This document shows positions 1 through 8,123 of a stretch of 64,000 bases of DNA, piece after piece. Both the position numbers and the translations under genes were made by a program. The stretch is taken from positions 202,501 through 266,500 of the forward strand of contig NZ_CP091913.1 in NCBI RefSeq assembly GCF_022063185.1. Direction: 5' to 3'. The first letter of the stretch is position 1. Every line of letters starts with the position of its first letter. The notes under the pieces were generated by a model. That model saw only the letters and a program-made list of their open reading frames with translations, ran no database searches and was not told the DNA's origin. The stretch is from Nostoc sp. UHCC 0870. GTDB lineage: Bacteria; Cyanobacteriota; Cyanobacteriia; Cyanobacteriales; Nostocaceae.

Positions 1-17
1 ACCGAGGGCTTGACCTC
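1..17 (+). rRNA. rrl: 23S rRNA, extreme 3' end
   Basis: The first bases (ACCGAGGGCTTGACCTC) resemble the conserved 3' terminus of bacterial 23S rRNA (E. coli ends ACCGTGAGGCTTAACCTT), and a 5S gene follows about 65 bases later on the same strand, as in a normal 16S-23S-5S operon. Only the tail lies in the window, so the call rests on this short match plus context. The exact mature 3' end may differ by a few bases. Confidence 0.72.
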
Positions 18-83
18 ACAACAATTAATCATTCATCTTCTCGCTTTTCTTGCAGTCTTCAGGGTCTCTGACCCAACGGTTTT

Positions 84-202
84 TCCTGGTGCTTATGGCG
101 CGATGGCACCACACTGACCCCATCCCGAACTCAGAGGTGAAACATTGCTGCGGCTACGATAGTTGGAGGGTTGCCTCCCGCCACAATCGCTCAGTGCCAG
201 GT
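84..202 (+). rRNA. rrf: 5S ribosomal RNA
   Basis: This is the last gene of an rRNA operon. The closing stem pairs CCTGG (85-89) with CCAGG (197-201), and the conserved core GACCCCATCCCGAACTCAG is present at the expected place. The length of about 119 nt is normal for 5S. A short ORF that overlaps it is a shadow. Ends are set by the terminal stem and are good to a base or two. Confidence 0.95.
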
Positions 203-220
203 TCTATTTTTAACTACGAT

Positions 221-262
221 ACAAAAAGTCATCCCCGCTAATTATGGAGGGTGACTTTTTGT
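221..262 (+). terminator. Intrinsic terminator of the rRNA operon
   Basis: ACAAAAAGTCA (221-231) pairs perfectly with TGACTTTTTGT (252-262); the inner CCCC and GGAGG extend the hairpin and the right arm carries a T run. It lies 18 bases after 5S and closes the operon. Confidence 0.8.
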
Positions 263-340
263 TTGGCTAGTATTTTTTATATGTTGAAACAACACCTTGA
301 GCTTCTAATACAGATGCGACTTGTAAAATAAACGCTTCAT

Positions 341-535
341 TGTAGGGTTGTCCATTAAATAATTATTGTCCACTTTAAAGAATTTTTGTCATCTTTGCAT
401 TGAAGAATAACAATCGCCAAAAGCCTTTATTAGTAAAGGCTTTTGGCGATTTTGTCATCAAATCACTCAATCAAAAATTTTTAAATCAAATGATGTCATA
501 AATAGTGTAAAATTTTAAAGTAAATTATGTCATAT
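341..535. repeat. Left end of element 1: TnsB-type binding-site repeats
   Basis: AT-rich repeats ending in TGTC occur at about 352, 370, 390, 497 and 532 (for example TAAATAATTATTGTCC and TAAAGAATTTTTGTCAT), the first three spaced 18-20 bp. They precede tnsB as the end repeats of the second element do, but with a different consensus (TGTCAT/TGTCC instead of TTCGC...TGTCG). The two elements therefore belong to different subfamilies. Confidence 0.55.
412..451. terminator. Perfect 18-bp inverted repeat inside the element 1 end
   Basis: AATCGCCAAAAGCCTTTA (412-429) and its exact complement (434-451) flank a TTAG loop, with TTTTG following. It lies between the end repeats and tnsB. It would act as a strong hairpin or terminator that shields tnsB from transcription entering from the rRNA side. 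The function is inferred from structure and position. Confidence 0.6.
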
Positions 536-551
536 TTTTCAAGAGTAGCTT

Positions 552-2459
552 ATGCCCAGAAAGTCTACCAGTCAAGCCTTTTCAGTATTTGAGACTGAAG
601 ACACAGCACAAACTGAGGAAAAAGAAACAGAGTATCTACTAGTTAACGAAGAATCACCAGAATATCTCAAAAAAGTGGACTTGATCGATGCTATTCGTCA
701 AGCACCTAACAAAGCAGCTCGTAGGGAGGCGATCGCAGATGCAGCGAAAGCTCTGGGTAAAAGCACTCGAACCATTAAGCGCATGATAGAGAAAGTTGAA
801 CAAGTAGGAGTGGCAACTCTAGCTGTTGGACGCAAGGATAAGGGACAGTATCGTATTTCCAAGCAGTGGCATGATTTTATTGTGAACCTTCATAAATGGG
901 GTAACAGAGAAGGTTCTCGGATCAATCACAATCAGATTTTTGGATATTTAAAAGCTTTAGCTTCTCAGGAAGAAAAGCTGCGACAACAGAAATATAATGA
1001 AAAATTTAAGGAATACTCACAGGTAAGAGAAGATTTAATAATAGGAAATTACCCTTCTCATGTCACTGTTTATAAAGTCATTAATTCCTATTTAGAAGAA
1101 AAACATAGTACAGTTCGTCATCCTGGTTCACCTATAGAAGGACAAATTATTCAAACAACTGAAGGTATTTTAGAAATAACCCACAGTAACCAGATTTGGC
1201 AGATAGACCATACTAAATTAGATATTTTGTTAATTGATGGAGAAGACAAACAAGTTATTGGTCGTCCATACATCACGTTGGTAATGGATAGTTATTCTGG
1301 TTGCGTTACAGGTTTTCATTTAGGGTTTGAAGCTGCTGGCTCACATGAAGTTGGTTTAGCTCTGCGTCATGCAATTCTGCCAAAGCACTACGAAACAGAA
1401 TATGAGCTTCAAGAAATATGGGAGATTTGTGGAATTCCTGAATATGTAGTGACAGACCGTGCCAAGGAATTTAAGTCAGAACATTTAAAACAAATTTCAC
1501 TACAATTGAATTTTATACGACGTTTGCGTGCTTTTCCTCAAGCGGGTGGTTTAATTGAATCGATATTTGACAAGATTAATAAAGAAATCCTGTCATTATA
1601 TGGTGGATACACTGGTTCCAGTATTGAGGAACGTCCACCAGAAGCAGAAAGGACTGCCTGTCTGACGCTGGATGAGCTAGAGAAAAGATTAGTGAGATAT
1701 TTTGTAGACCACTATAATCGTCATGATTATCCAAGGGTCAAAAATCAAAAACGTATTGAGCGATGGAAATCAAGTTTTCTGCTAGAAGAACCTGAACTTA
1801 TCGATGAACGTGAATTAGACATTTGTTTAATGAAAATTGCGATTCGCAATGTAGAGAAATATGGTTCTGTAAACTTTCTTGGTTGGGTATATCAAGGCGA
1901 TTGCTTGCTAAATTATGGAGGCAAGCAAATTTCTTTAAGATATGACAAGCGTAATATTACAACAGTTCTTGCTTATACTCGACCTATTAACGGTGAACCA
2001 GGAGAGTTTCTTGGTATTATACAAGCTAGAGATTGTGAACGGGAAAGGATGTCTCTGGCTGAATTGAATTACATTAAGAAAAAATTGCGTGATGAAGGTA
2101 AAGAAATTGATAATTCTTCTATTTTGAACGAGCGGCTATCTAGATTTGAAGATGTTGAACAAACTCGTAAGGAGCGACGCAGACAACGCCAGAAAAAAGC
2201 TCAACAAAAACACGAGGTTAAGACTAACAAGTCCAAAGTAGTCGAATTATTTCCTGAAAATGAAATACCAGAAGAAGTTACAACTTCAGAAGAAAATTTA
2301 ATAAACACCAGTTTTGACGCAGATTCACCAAACATTGTAAATTCGATAGATAAGCAATTTACACAGAATAAACCTGATGCTAATGAAATAAGTAAAGCTA
2401 GACGACGACCTAGAGTAGATGTCAAAGATTGGAATCAATTCATGAGGGATAATTGGTAA
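552..2459 (+). CDS. tnsB: TnsB-like DDE transposase of element 1
   Basis: This is a 635-residue transposase of the TnsB/MuA type, which binds transposon ends and performs strand transfer. An N-terminal helix-turn-helix region (residues ~45-100, SIRTIKRM-like segment TRTIKRMIEK) precedes an RNase H-fold core. The catalytic triad is visible as D in QIDHTKLD (~219), D in VTDRAKEF (~301) and E in LIESIF (~335). A basic, coiled C-terminal tail follows, as expected for TnsC contact. It aligns throughout with the second TnsB in this window (shared LALRHAILPK, GYTG, QERP/EERP, ERELDICLMK) but is clearly divergent. tnsC starts 5 bp after its stop. No tnsA is present, as is usual for V-K elements. Confidence 0.9.
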   Translation: MPRKSTSQAFSVFETEDTAQTEEKETEYLLVNEESPEYLKKVDLIDAIRQAPNKAARREAIADAAKALGKSTRTIKRMIEKVEQVGVATLAVGRKDKGQYRISKQWHDFIVNLHKWGNREGSRINHNQIFGYLKALASQEEKLRQQKYNEKFKEYSQVREDLIIGNYPSHVTVYKVINSYLEEKHSTVRHPGSPIEGQIIQTTEGILEITHSNQIWQIDHTKLDILLIDGEDKQVIGRPYITLVMDSYSGCVTGFHLGFEAAGSHEVGLALRHAILPKHYETEYELQEIWEICGIPEYVVTDRAKEFKSEHLKQISLQLNFIRRLRAFPQAGGLIESIFDKINKEILSLYGGYTGSSIEERPPEAERTACLTLDELEKRLVRYFVDHYNRHDYPRVKNQKRIERWKSSFLLEEPELIDERELDICLMKIAIRNVEKYGSVNFLGWVYQGDCLLNYGGKQISLRYDKRNITTVLAYTRPINGEPGEFLGIIQARDCERERMSLAELNYIKKKLRDEGKEIDNSSILNERLSRFEDVEQTRKERRRQRQKKAQQKHEVKTNKSKVVELFPENEIPEEVTTSEENLINTSFDADSPNIVNSIDKQFTQNKPDANEISKARRRPRVDVKDWNQFMRDNW

Positions 2460-2464
2460 GTGCA

Positions 2465-3433
2465 ATGTCAGAAACAAATTTAGCCCAAGCGAATCCGGAA
2501 TTTCAGCAGCAGTCTAATGCAGGTTTTCAAACTGCTGAGGAACAGAGGCGATCGCCTGAAGTCCAAACTGAGGTTGAGCGGATTGGTAAAGCTAACACTT
2601 ACCTTCCCCTAGACCGTGATACAGAATTGTTTGACTGGCTTGATGACCAACGTGATGCAAAACTCTGTGGTTATGTTACCTCCGCTACTGGTTCTGGCTT
2701 ATTAAAAGCCTGCCAACTGTACAGGACGCAATACGTAAAACGAAGAGGAACGCTGTTAGAAATCCCTGCAACTGTTCTCTATGCAGAAATTGAGCAGCAT
2801 GGTGGCCCAACCGATTTGTACTGCTCTATTTTGGAAGAAATTGGTCATCCGCTTGCTTATGTTGGAACACTGCGAGATTTGCGATCGCGTGCATGGGGAA
2901 CTCTTAAAGGATACGGTGTCAAAATACTCATCATTGGTAATGCCGACTACTTAACGTTGGAAGCTTTTAATGAGCTAATTGATGTTTTTACCAAAATGCG
3001 AATCCCCGTTATCTTAGTTGGGACTTACTATTTAGGGGACAATATTCTTGAACGGGCAAGTCTCCCATACGTGCGCGTTCATGACTCATTTTTAGAGTCT
3101 TATGAGTTTCCTAATTTAATTGAAGAAGAAATTAGTGAAGTCGTAGACGATTGGGAGATAAAATTTCTGCCAGAACATCGTCGATTAAATCTTACGCAAA
3201 TTGATAGTGCAATTTCTTATTTACGAATCAAGTCTGGAGGTTTGATTGAGCCTTTGTATGATTTGCTTCGTAAGATTGCAATACTAAAAGGCGATCGCAT
3301 GGTTTGGCGACTGGGCGATAAGCCTGACGGCATGGCTACGCTTACCGCCTTTGTTTTGTTACTATATTGTAGTTACTTGTTACTACTAAAACAAGACCGT
3401 TACTACAAAATTTTTCAAACCCTGCAAAATTGA
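2465..3433 (+). CDS. tnsC: TnsC-like AAA+ protein with degenerate ATPase motifs
   Basis: The position directly after tnsB, the length (322 residues) and segments such as RDTELFDWLDDQRDAKLCGY and PVILVGT identify a TnsC homologue, the ATPase that bridges target recognition to TnsB. The Walker A site, however, reads ATGSGLL (~72) with no GK[ST], and the Walker B site reads LIIGNAD (~156) where V-K TnsC usually has LIIDEAD. ATP binding and hydrolysis are therefore doubtful. The last ~35 residues are hydrophobic and unlike TnsC; they come from a repeat (GGCGATAAGCC...CTTACCGCC, about 3312-3348) fused onto the gene end. ATG at 2465 is preferred over the upstream TTG at 2453. Confidence 0.75.
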   Translation: MSETNLAQANPEFQQQSNAGFQTAEEQRRSPEVQTEVERIGKANTYLPLDRDTELFDWLDDQRDAKLCGYVTSATGSGLLKACQLYRTQYVKRRGTLLEIPATVLYAEIEQHGGPTDLYCSILEEIGHPLAYVGTLRDLRSRAWGTLKGYGVKILIIGNADYLTLEAFNELIDVFTKMRIPVILVGTYYLGDNILERASLPYVRVHDSFLESYEFPNLIEEEISEVVDDWEIKFLPEHRRLNLTQIDSAISYLRIKSGGLIEPLYDLLRKIAILKGDRMVWRLGDKPDGMATLTAFVLLLYCSYLLLLKQDRYYKIFQTLQN

Positions 3434-3479
3434 GGTAAATAGAGTTATTACAGATTTAAGGTTTGAAACGATAACTAAC

Positions 3480-3737
3480 ATGGTAAAGCGTCAGACAACA
3501 AAGCTGAACAATCAAATCATCGTCAGAATGGATGATGAGACGAAGGAAGCTTTTATGGATAAAGTTCAGTCTGAAGGGAAAACAGCTTCGGAATTAATTA
3601 TGGGATGGATTCGTTCTTACCTTGCGGAAGAACGTCACGAAACGCCAGATTTAACCAAAATGCACAATGAATTGGAGAATCTCAAGCAGCAAGTTGCATT
3701 AATTCAGAACGAACTCTTGGAAAAAACCGCAGCCTGA
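3480..3737 (+). CDS. Ribbon-helix-helix DNA-binding protein
   Basis: This 85-residue protein has a ribbon-helix-helix (Arc/CopG/ParD-like) N-terminus: the strand NNQIIVRMDDE is followed by two helices (KEAFMDKVQSEGKTASELIM). A leucine-rich heptad segment near the C-terminus (LENLKQQVALIQNEL) probably forms a coiled coil. Such proteins are usually autorepressors or antitoxins. It follows tnsC by 46 bp on the same strand and is closed by a terminator at 3803-3838, so it probably belongs to the transposition operon. No toxin partner is visible. Its target is unknown. Confidence 0.7.
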   Translation: MVKRQTTKLNNQIIVRMDDETKEAFMDKVQSEGKTASELIMGWIRSYLAEERHETPDLTKMHNELENLKQQVALIQNELLEKTAA

Positions 3738-3802
3738 GAGATGAAAATGATTCTCTCAGGCGATGGATAGACGAAATTATTAATTCTGCACCCAGGATTC
3801 CA

Positions 3803-3838
3803 AAAGACCCGTCAGACACATGACGGGTTTGGTTTTCT
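3803..3838 (+). terminator. Intrinsic terminator after the RHH gene
   Basis: CCCGTCA (3808-3814) pairs with TGACGGG (3821-3827) around a GACACA loop and is followed by TTTGGTTTT. It ends the plus-strand tnsB-tnsC-RHH unit. Confidence 0.8.
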
Positions 3839-4037
3839 TAAGGGTAAATTTTGTTATTACTAGTATATATAAGTAGTAACTGATAAGAGTGTTTGCGATC
3901 GCTCAAATTATTACTCTTTGTATCTCAGCTTTTATAGAAATTCCTGTAATTCTTTCAATGATGAGTGTAATGACGGCAAGTATAACTGAAGTGCGATCGC
4001 CTGCTCCTTATAAACAAAATCTGGCTGAAAGTCTAAC

Positions 4038-4742
4038 TCAATAACTTCCAAGGGGGGAACGGTTTAATTCATCCTTGTAAAATTTCCAATTGGGCAGAAA
4101 TTTATTCATCAAAGCTACGAAGCGATCGCCATGATGACGTTCTAACAAATGTACCATTTCGTGAACTACGACATACTCTAGACAAAGCTTGTCTTTTTTG
4201 GCTAGTTCCAGGTTGAGCCAGATGCGTTTGGCTTGAATGTTGCAAGTACCCCATTTGGTTTTCATCAGTTTTATCCCCCAGTCTTCAACCTGAACACCTA
4301 TGTTCTTTTGCCATTTGGCGATTAATGGGGGAATCTCCTGTTTTAGTTGCTGTCGATACCAGGACATCATCACTTGTTGGCGTTGCGCTTCATTACTTCC
4401 TGGCTTGATATAAAGGTCAATATATGTATTGTTTCTAATTTCTACTTTGGGAGTTCCCTGACAATAGATGACATTTAATAAATAGCGTTTACCTTGAAAA
4501 TAATGGCTTTCACCAGAAACAAATTCTCTTGGTGATTGGCGTTCTTGTGTGGCAAAGTTAGCTTGATGCTTTTTAATCCAGGCTAATTTGGAGATAGCGA
4601 ATAAACGCACAGCTTGGTCATCCAGGTGTAAGGGTGTGGCGATACGTACTCGACCATCAGGGGGATATACTGCCAAGTGTAGGTTTTTAATATTTTTTCT
4701 GGCAACGTCTATGACGAGTTCACCGACTGTTATTTGGTGCAT
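4038..4742 (-). CDS. YgjP-like zinc metallopeptidase (DUF45/M48-type)
   Basis: The 234-residue protein carries the zinc-binding HEMVH motif (residues ~193-197) followed by LLERHHGDRF, and the conserved MKTKWGTCN segment of the YgjP/WLM family. Members of this family are often encoded beside type I restriction genes; their substrate is not known. Here the ATG (4740-4742) sits directly beyond the original hsdR stop (TAA at 4744-4746 in the shifted frame), so it was probably translated as the last gene of the hsdM-S-R operon. Confidence 0.85.
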   Translation of the reverse strand: MHQITVGELVIDVARKNIKNLHLAVYPPDGRVRIATPLHLDDQAVRLFAISKLAWIKKHQANFATQERQSPREFVSGESHYFQGKRYLLNVIYCQGTPKVEIRNNTYIDLYIKPGSNEAQRQQVMMSWYRQQLKQEIPPLIAKWQKNIGVQVEDWGIKLMKTKWGTCNIQAKRIWLNLELAKKDKLCLEYVVVHEMVHLLERHHGDRFVALMNKFLPNWKFYKDELNRSPLGSY

Positions 4743-4743
4743 T

Positions 4744-7076
4744 TTAATACTCGCTTTGGCTTTTGACTATTTCAAAAATGCGTTCTACATCTTCTGGCAA
4801 ATTTAGATATTGTTTAATGACATTTTTCACTTCGCGTTCTTTGATTATGCTTCCTCGCCAACTATCTTTTTTGGTTTTGCGAATTGCTCATCTATCGCTA
4901 GAGCTAATACTTCATCTTGATTAAGGTTGTCATATAAAGCCCTTTTAGCGGCAGAGTTCAATGATTGAGGATACTGTGATGAGTTGCTAGGTTGAGCAAC
5001 TTGTTTACTTAACGCAACAATTTTCTGCAAATAGGCTTTATAGTCTTGGCTGGCTGCTTTCCGTGCTTGGATTAACTCATCCAGCAGTGTGGACATTTTG
5101 TCGAAATATTTCGGGTTGGTTGGTTGTTGATCGATAATGACTTTGCGTAAGTTGTTTTCGATGGTTTCTGCTACAGCTTTTTGGTTTTGTTTGATGCCTT
5201 TGGGTAGTGCGTCAACTGCATTGGCACCGCGTTCGACAATCAACTGAATTAGTGTCATGTCGTCGAAGGCGGAAATTATTTCGCTGTCTTCTGCACCGAT
5301 GTAGGTATCAATCAAGTGACGCATGGCGGGTTCGTAGGCTTTCAAGTCAATGTAATCGCCACTGGCTAACTTTACTTCTGCGCGTACCTGTTCGTAATGC
5401 TTAACTTCTTGTTTAATTACTTCAGTTTCTGCCTTGCTGTATCCTGCTTCTGCCATGTCATTGGATAAATTAGCATAGGCTCGAACTAAAGCTGAAGTGT
5501 ATTTATAAAGGGCAATGCGCTGTTGTTGATTTTTTTTGATGATATCTGGGTTTTCAGAATCGGCACCGCAGAAATAGCGAATATAGGCATGGGTATCACG
5601 AGGTCGCTCTACAGGTTCGCATAGGGCTTTGATGCTTTCTCTCACATCTTCTAGGCGTTCTCTGCCTTTGGCGATTCTATCACTTAATAATCCATCAATG
5701 TCGTCTGGTTCGTAGTCTTCAAATGCTTCGCTGGTGTAATCGTTAATTGATTTTTCTAGGCTTTTAAATAGGTCTTTGTAGTCGATGATGTAGCCATATT
5801 CTTTATCTTCACCATCCAAGCGGTTAACGCGACAAATGGCTTGAAATAGTCCGTGGTCGCGCATGGTTTTGTCGATGTAGAGATAAGTAGCAGAAGGTGC
5901 ATCGAATCCTGTCAGCAACTTATCGACTACAATCAGCAACTTCATTTGCGCTGGTTCTTCGACAAATTTCTTTTTAACGTCATCTTCAAATACTTCTGGT
6001 GGTTTACCGTTGAGCATTTTTTGATAAATTTCGTACTGGCGTAATTTTTCCGTCAGTTCCTCTTCTCCTGTACTTTTGCCTTTGATGTCTTTCGGGGAAG
6101 GTTTGTAGGAGGTGACAATGGCACATTTGCTAAAACCAGCACTTACGAATAACTCGTAATATTTACAAGCTTGGTAAATGCTACCAGAGACGAGCATGGC
6201 GTTACCATGACCACTTTGCAAGCGGTCTTTAGTTCTGCCTTGAGTGTGCCAGATAATACCCCCTTCCCGGCGACGGAGGTAAGATTGGGCAGCATTAACC
6301 CCAAAATACTGATTGTGGCGGCAAACTTTTTTAATACCCCTGTCAAAAACAATAAAGTCGTGAATTAACTCTAAAAAGCGTTTTTTGGTGCAGAGTTGCA
6401 GCAGGTGTTTATCTAAAGGGTTGGCGATGTCATTGTTAGTATCTTCTTTCCAGGTGAGGAAGTATTTTTCTGGGGTTTCAATTGTGGCGTAGCGGAGTCC
6501 TTCGGTGTCGTTACCTGCCATGACAAACTGCATGGTATTAAAGAAGGATTTAATAAATATGGATTTTTGGTTATCGAGGTTTTGGCGGATGCCTTCAGAT
6601 ACGGAAACGGTACTGCGTTTAAGTTCGAGTACACCGATCGCAATACCATTAACATAAAGTACGATATCTGGGCGTTTGGTGTTTTCGCCTTTAACTGTGA
6701 CTTCTTCTGCGATCGCAAAATCATTTTCTAGAGGTTCTTCCCAATTTATCAGCCAAACGGTTTGGGTGTTCTCGCCAACTTCTTCTTTGACATTAACCCC
6801 ATAGCGCAGGAGGCTATAAACTTGTTTGTTGATGTCATAAAGGCTTTTGGTTTGGTCGCCTGCGACTTTGTTGAGTTCATACAAGGCTTTGGTGATGAGG
6901 CTGTTGCTGTAGCCTTGTTTGTCGCGTAGGAAGGTGCTGAGGATATCGGTTTCGATGTTGCTGTTGTTCAGTCGGTCTTGCCAATTACCCAGATAGCGAT
7001 AGTTTAATTGTTGCTGGAATATCTGCACGATGCGGTTTTGGGTTTGGCGTTCTGGTTGTCCGACTTGGTTCATCAA
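4744..7076 (-). pseudogene. hsdR: Type I restriction subunit HsdR, internally deleted and frameshifted
   Basis: The N-terminus keeps the nuclease motif PDIVLYVN...LELK (~136-153) and the C-terminal half keeps late helicase motifs (KLLTGFDAP, QAICRVNR). Between them the text jumps from GGIIWHTQG (~residue 282, nt ~6230) straight to RTKDRLQSGHG. The Walker A lysine, the DEAH-type box and several further motor motifs are missing, roughly 250-300 residues compared with a normal ~1000-residue HsdR. The deletion is in frame, leaving a 743-codon ORF (stop at 4845). Near 4850 a frameshift separates the true C-terminus (IKEREVKNVIKQYLN...SQSEY, down to TAA at 4744). DNA translocation and restriction should be lost. 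Confidence 0.85.
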
Positions 7077-7088
7077 ATTTCCCCCATT

Positions 7089-7176
7089 GTCTGAATCACG
7101 GATTGATACGGATTACAAGATGGCACAGATTCTAACTCCGTGTAATCCTTTAATCTGTCTAATCCGTGATTCAGAC
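7089..7176. repeat. 88-bp palindromic-ended repeat (MITE-like)
   Basis: GTCTGAATCACGGATT (7089-7104) is repeated inverted as AATCCGTGATTCAGAC (7161-7176). The interior contains further short related arms (GGATTACA, TGTAATCC). It overlaps the 3' end of the antitoxin gene and supplies its last ~20 codons. It looks like a short mobile or REP-type repeat that inserted at the gene end. Confidence 0.7.
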
Positions 7177-7391
7177 GTTTGAGGGATAACTGGAGCAATC
7201 ACGTCTCCCAATATTTCGCCGCTACCCTTCATTGCTCCAAATGCTGGGCGTTGGGGTTGAGGGGTGGCAGGATAGATAATAACTAAGGGTTCTCCGTCAT
7301 GGGTGACGGTTACAGGTGTTTTAGTGCGTTGTATTTCTGTAAATATTTGTTGCAGGGTTTCAGGTAGTTCGCTGGTAGCAGTGTGTTCCAT
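7113..7391 (-). CDS. Phd/YefM-type antitoxin, C-terminus replaced by a repeat
   Basis: This is a 92-residue protein with the typical Phd/YefM layout: an N-terminal dimerisation and DNA-binding part with TPVTVTHDGEPLVIIYPA, followed by a proline-rich stretch (PQRPAFGAMKGSG). The final residues after APVIPQ are encoded by the 88-bp repeat at 7089-7176, so the natural toxin-binding tail may be altered. No toxin gene follows; the next gene downstream is hsdR. It lies between hsdS and hsdR, a common place for toxin-antitoxin genes in type I loci. It may be an orphan antitoxin. Confidence 0.7.
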   Translation of the reverse strand: MEHTATSELPETLQQIFTEIQRTKTPVTVTHDGEPLVIIYPATPQPQRPAFGAMKGSGEILGDVIAPVIPQTSESRIRQIKGLHGVRICAIL

Positions 7392-7456
7392 AGTAAGGTT
7401 TAACTTTTGTTCTTGCTTCTATTCTAGAGATTGGCGGTTGAAAACCCTAACGTTAA

Positions 7457-8123
7457 TCAAGAACTGCTAATTAGTCTCGTTTTTCCGGTGAGAAGTTCTT
7501 GCATCATGCCCTGTTTTATGGCTTTGTATTTATCGCGCTTTTGTTCTAAGGCTGTAATTTCTGCATCCATATCGCTGAGGATTTGCGCGATCGCTTTTTG
7601 TTCTGGGAGAGAAGGCAAATATGCTTTGTAATTTCCTATAGCTTCTTGTGTTATCCCAAAAAAAGTTGAGCCTGACTTATTAAGGTCAACATAGTCTGCA
7701 AACTGCTTAGAACTCAGTTGGTAAAACAGAAATTTAGGTTCATAAGTATGATTTAGCGGACGAAAAACAAGCAAGTGACTATTTAACGATGCTTTGCCAG
7801 GAAATGGTATATTTTCTACATACAGTAATTTCCCAATAGTGCCGTCTTTAGTCATTAAAATGTCATCTTCTTTTAATTGAATATTTTTTGCTTCTTGATA
7901 TCTTTTTTCGGGAATATGGTATACCTCCCCCCATCTAATTTTTCCATCCTTAAAATTCATGCCTGTAATCAAAAAAGGATCGCCTTCATTAAAAGTAAAC
8001 TCTTCTTGCTTTAAGCCTTGCCAACCGATACGCCCATTCATAGAGCTAACAGTTTTTAAGGGTTTAATTATCCAATCTTCAGGAATCACTCCCACCTCAG
8101 TCTGCTTATAGCTGTACCCATCA
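7457..8123 (-). pseudogene. hsdS: HsdS specificity subunit, second half (frameshifted from hsdM-S)
   Basis: The readable ORF (GTG at 8095, 212 residues) holds the second target-recognition domain (start VIPEDW) and the conserved HsdS tail (LPSLPEQKAIAQIL...KQGMMQELLTGKTRL). The upstream sequence GFSDGYSYKQTEVG is also coding in this frame. It is separated from the first half by a one-base slip in a run of six A's (about 8137-8142): with five A's the two halves would read through as one protein. DNA specificity needs both halves, so the intact subunit is not made unless slippage restores the frame. Confidence 0.8.

Noticed and set aside
3433..4037. A tniQ gene in element 1
   Set aside because: Only an RHH gene and a terminator are found; no TniQ or zinc-ribbon pattern in any frame.
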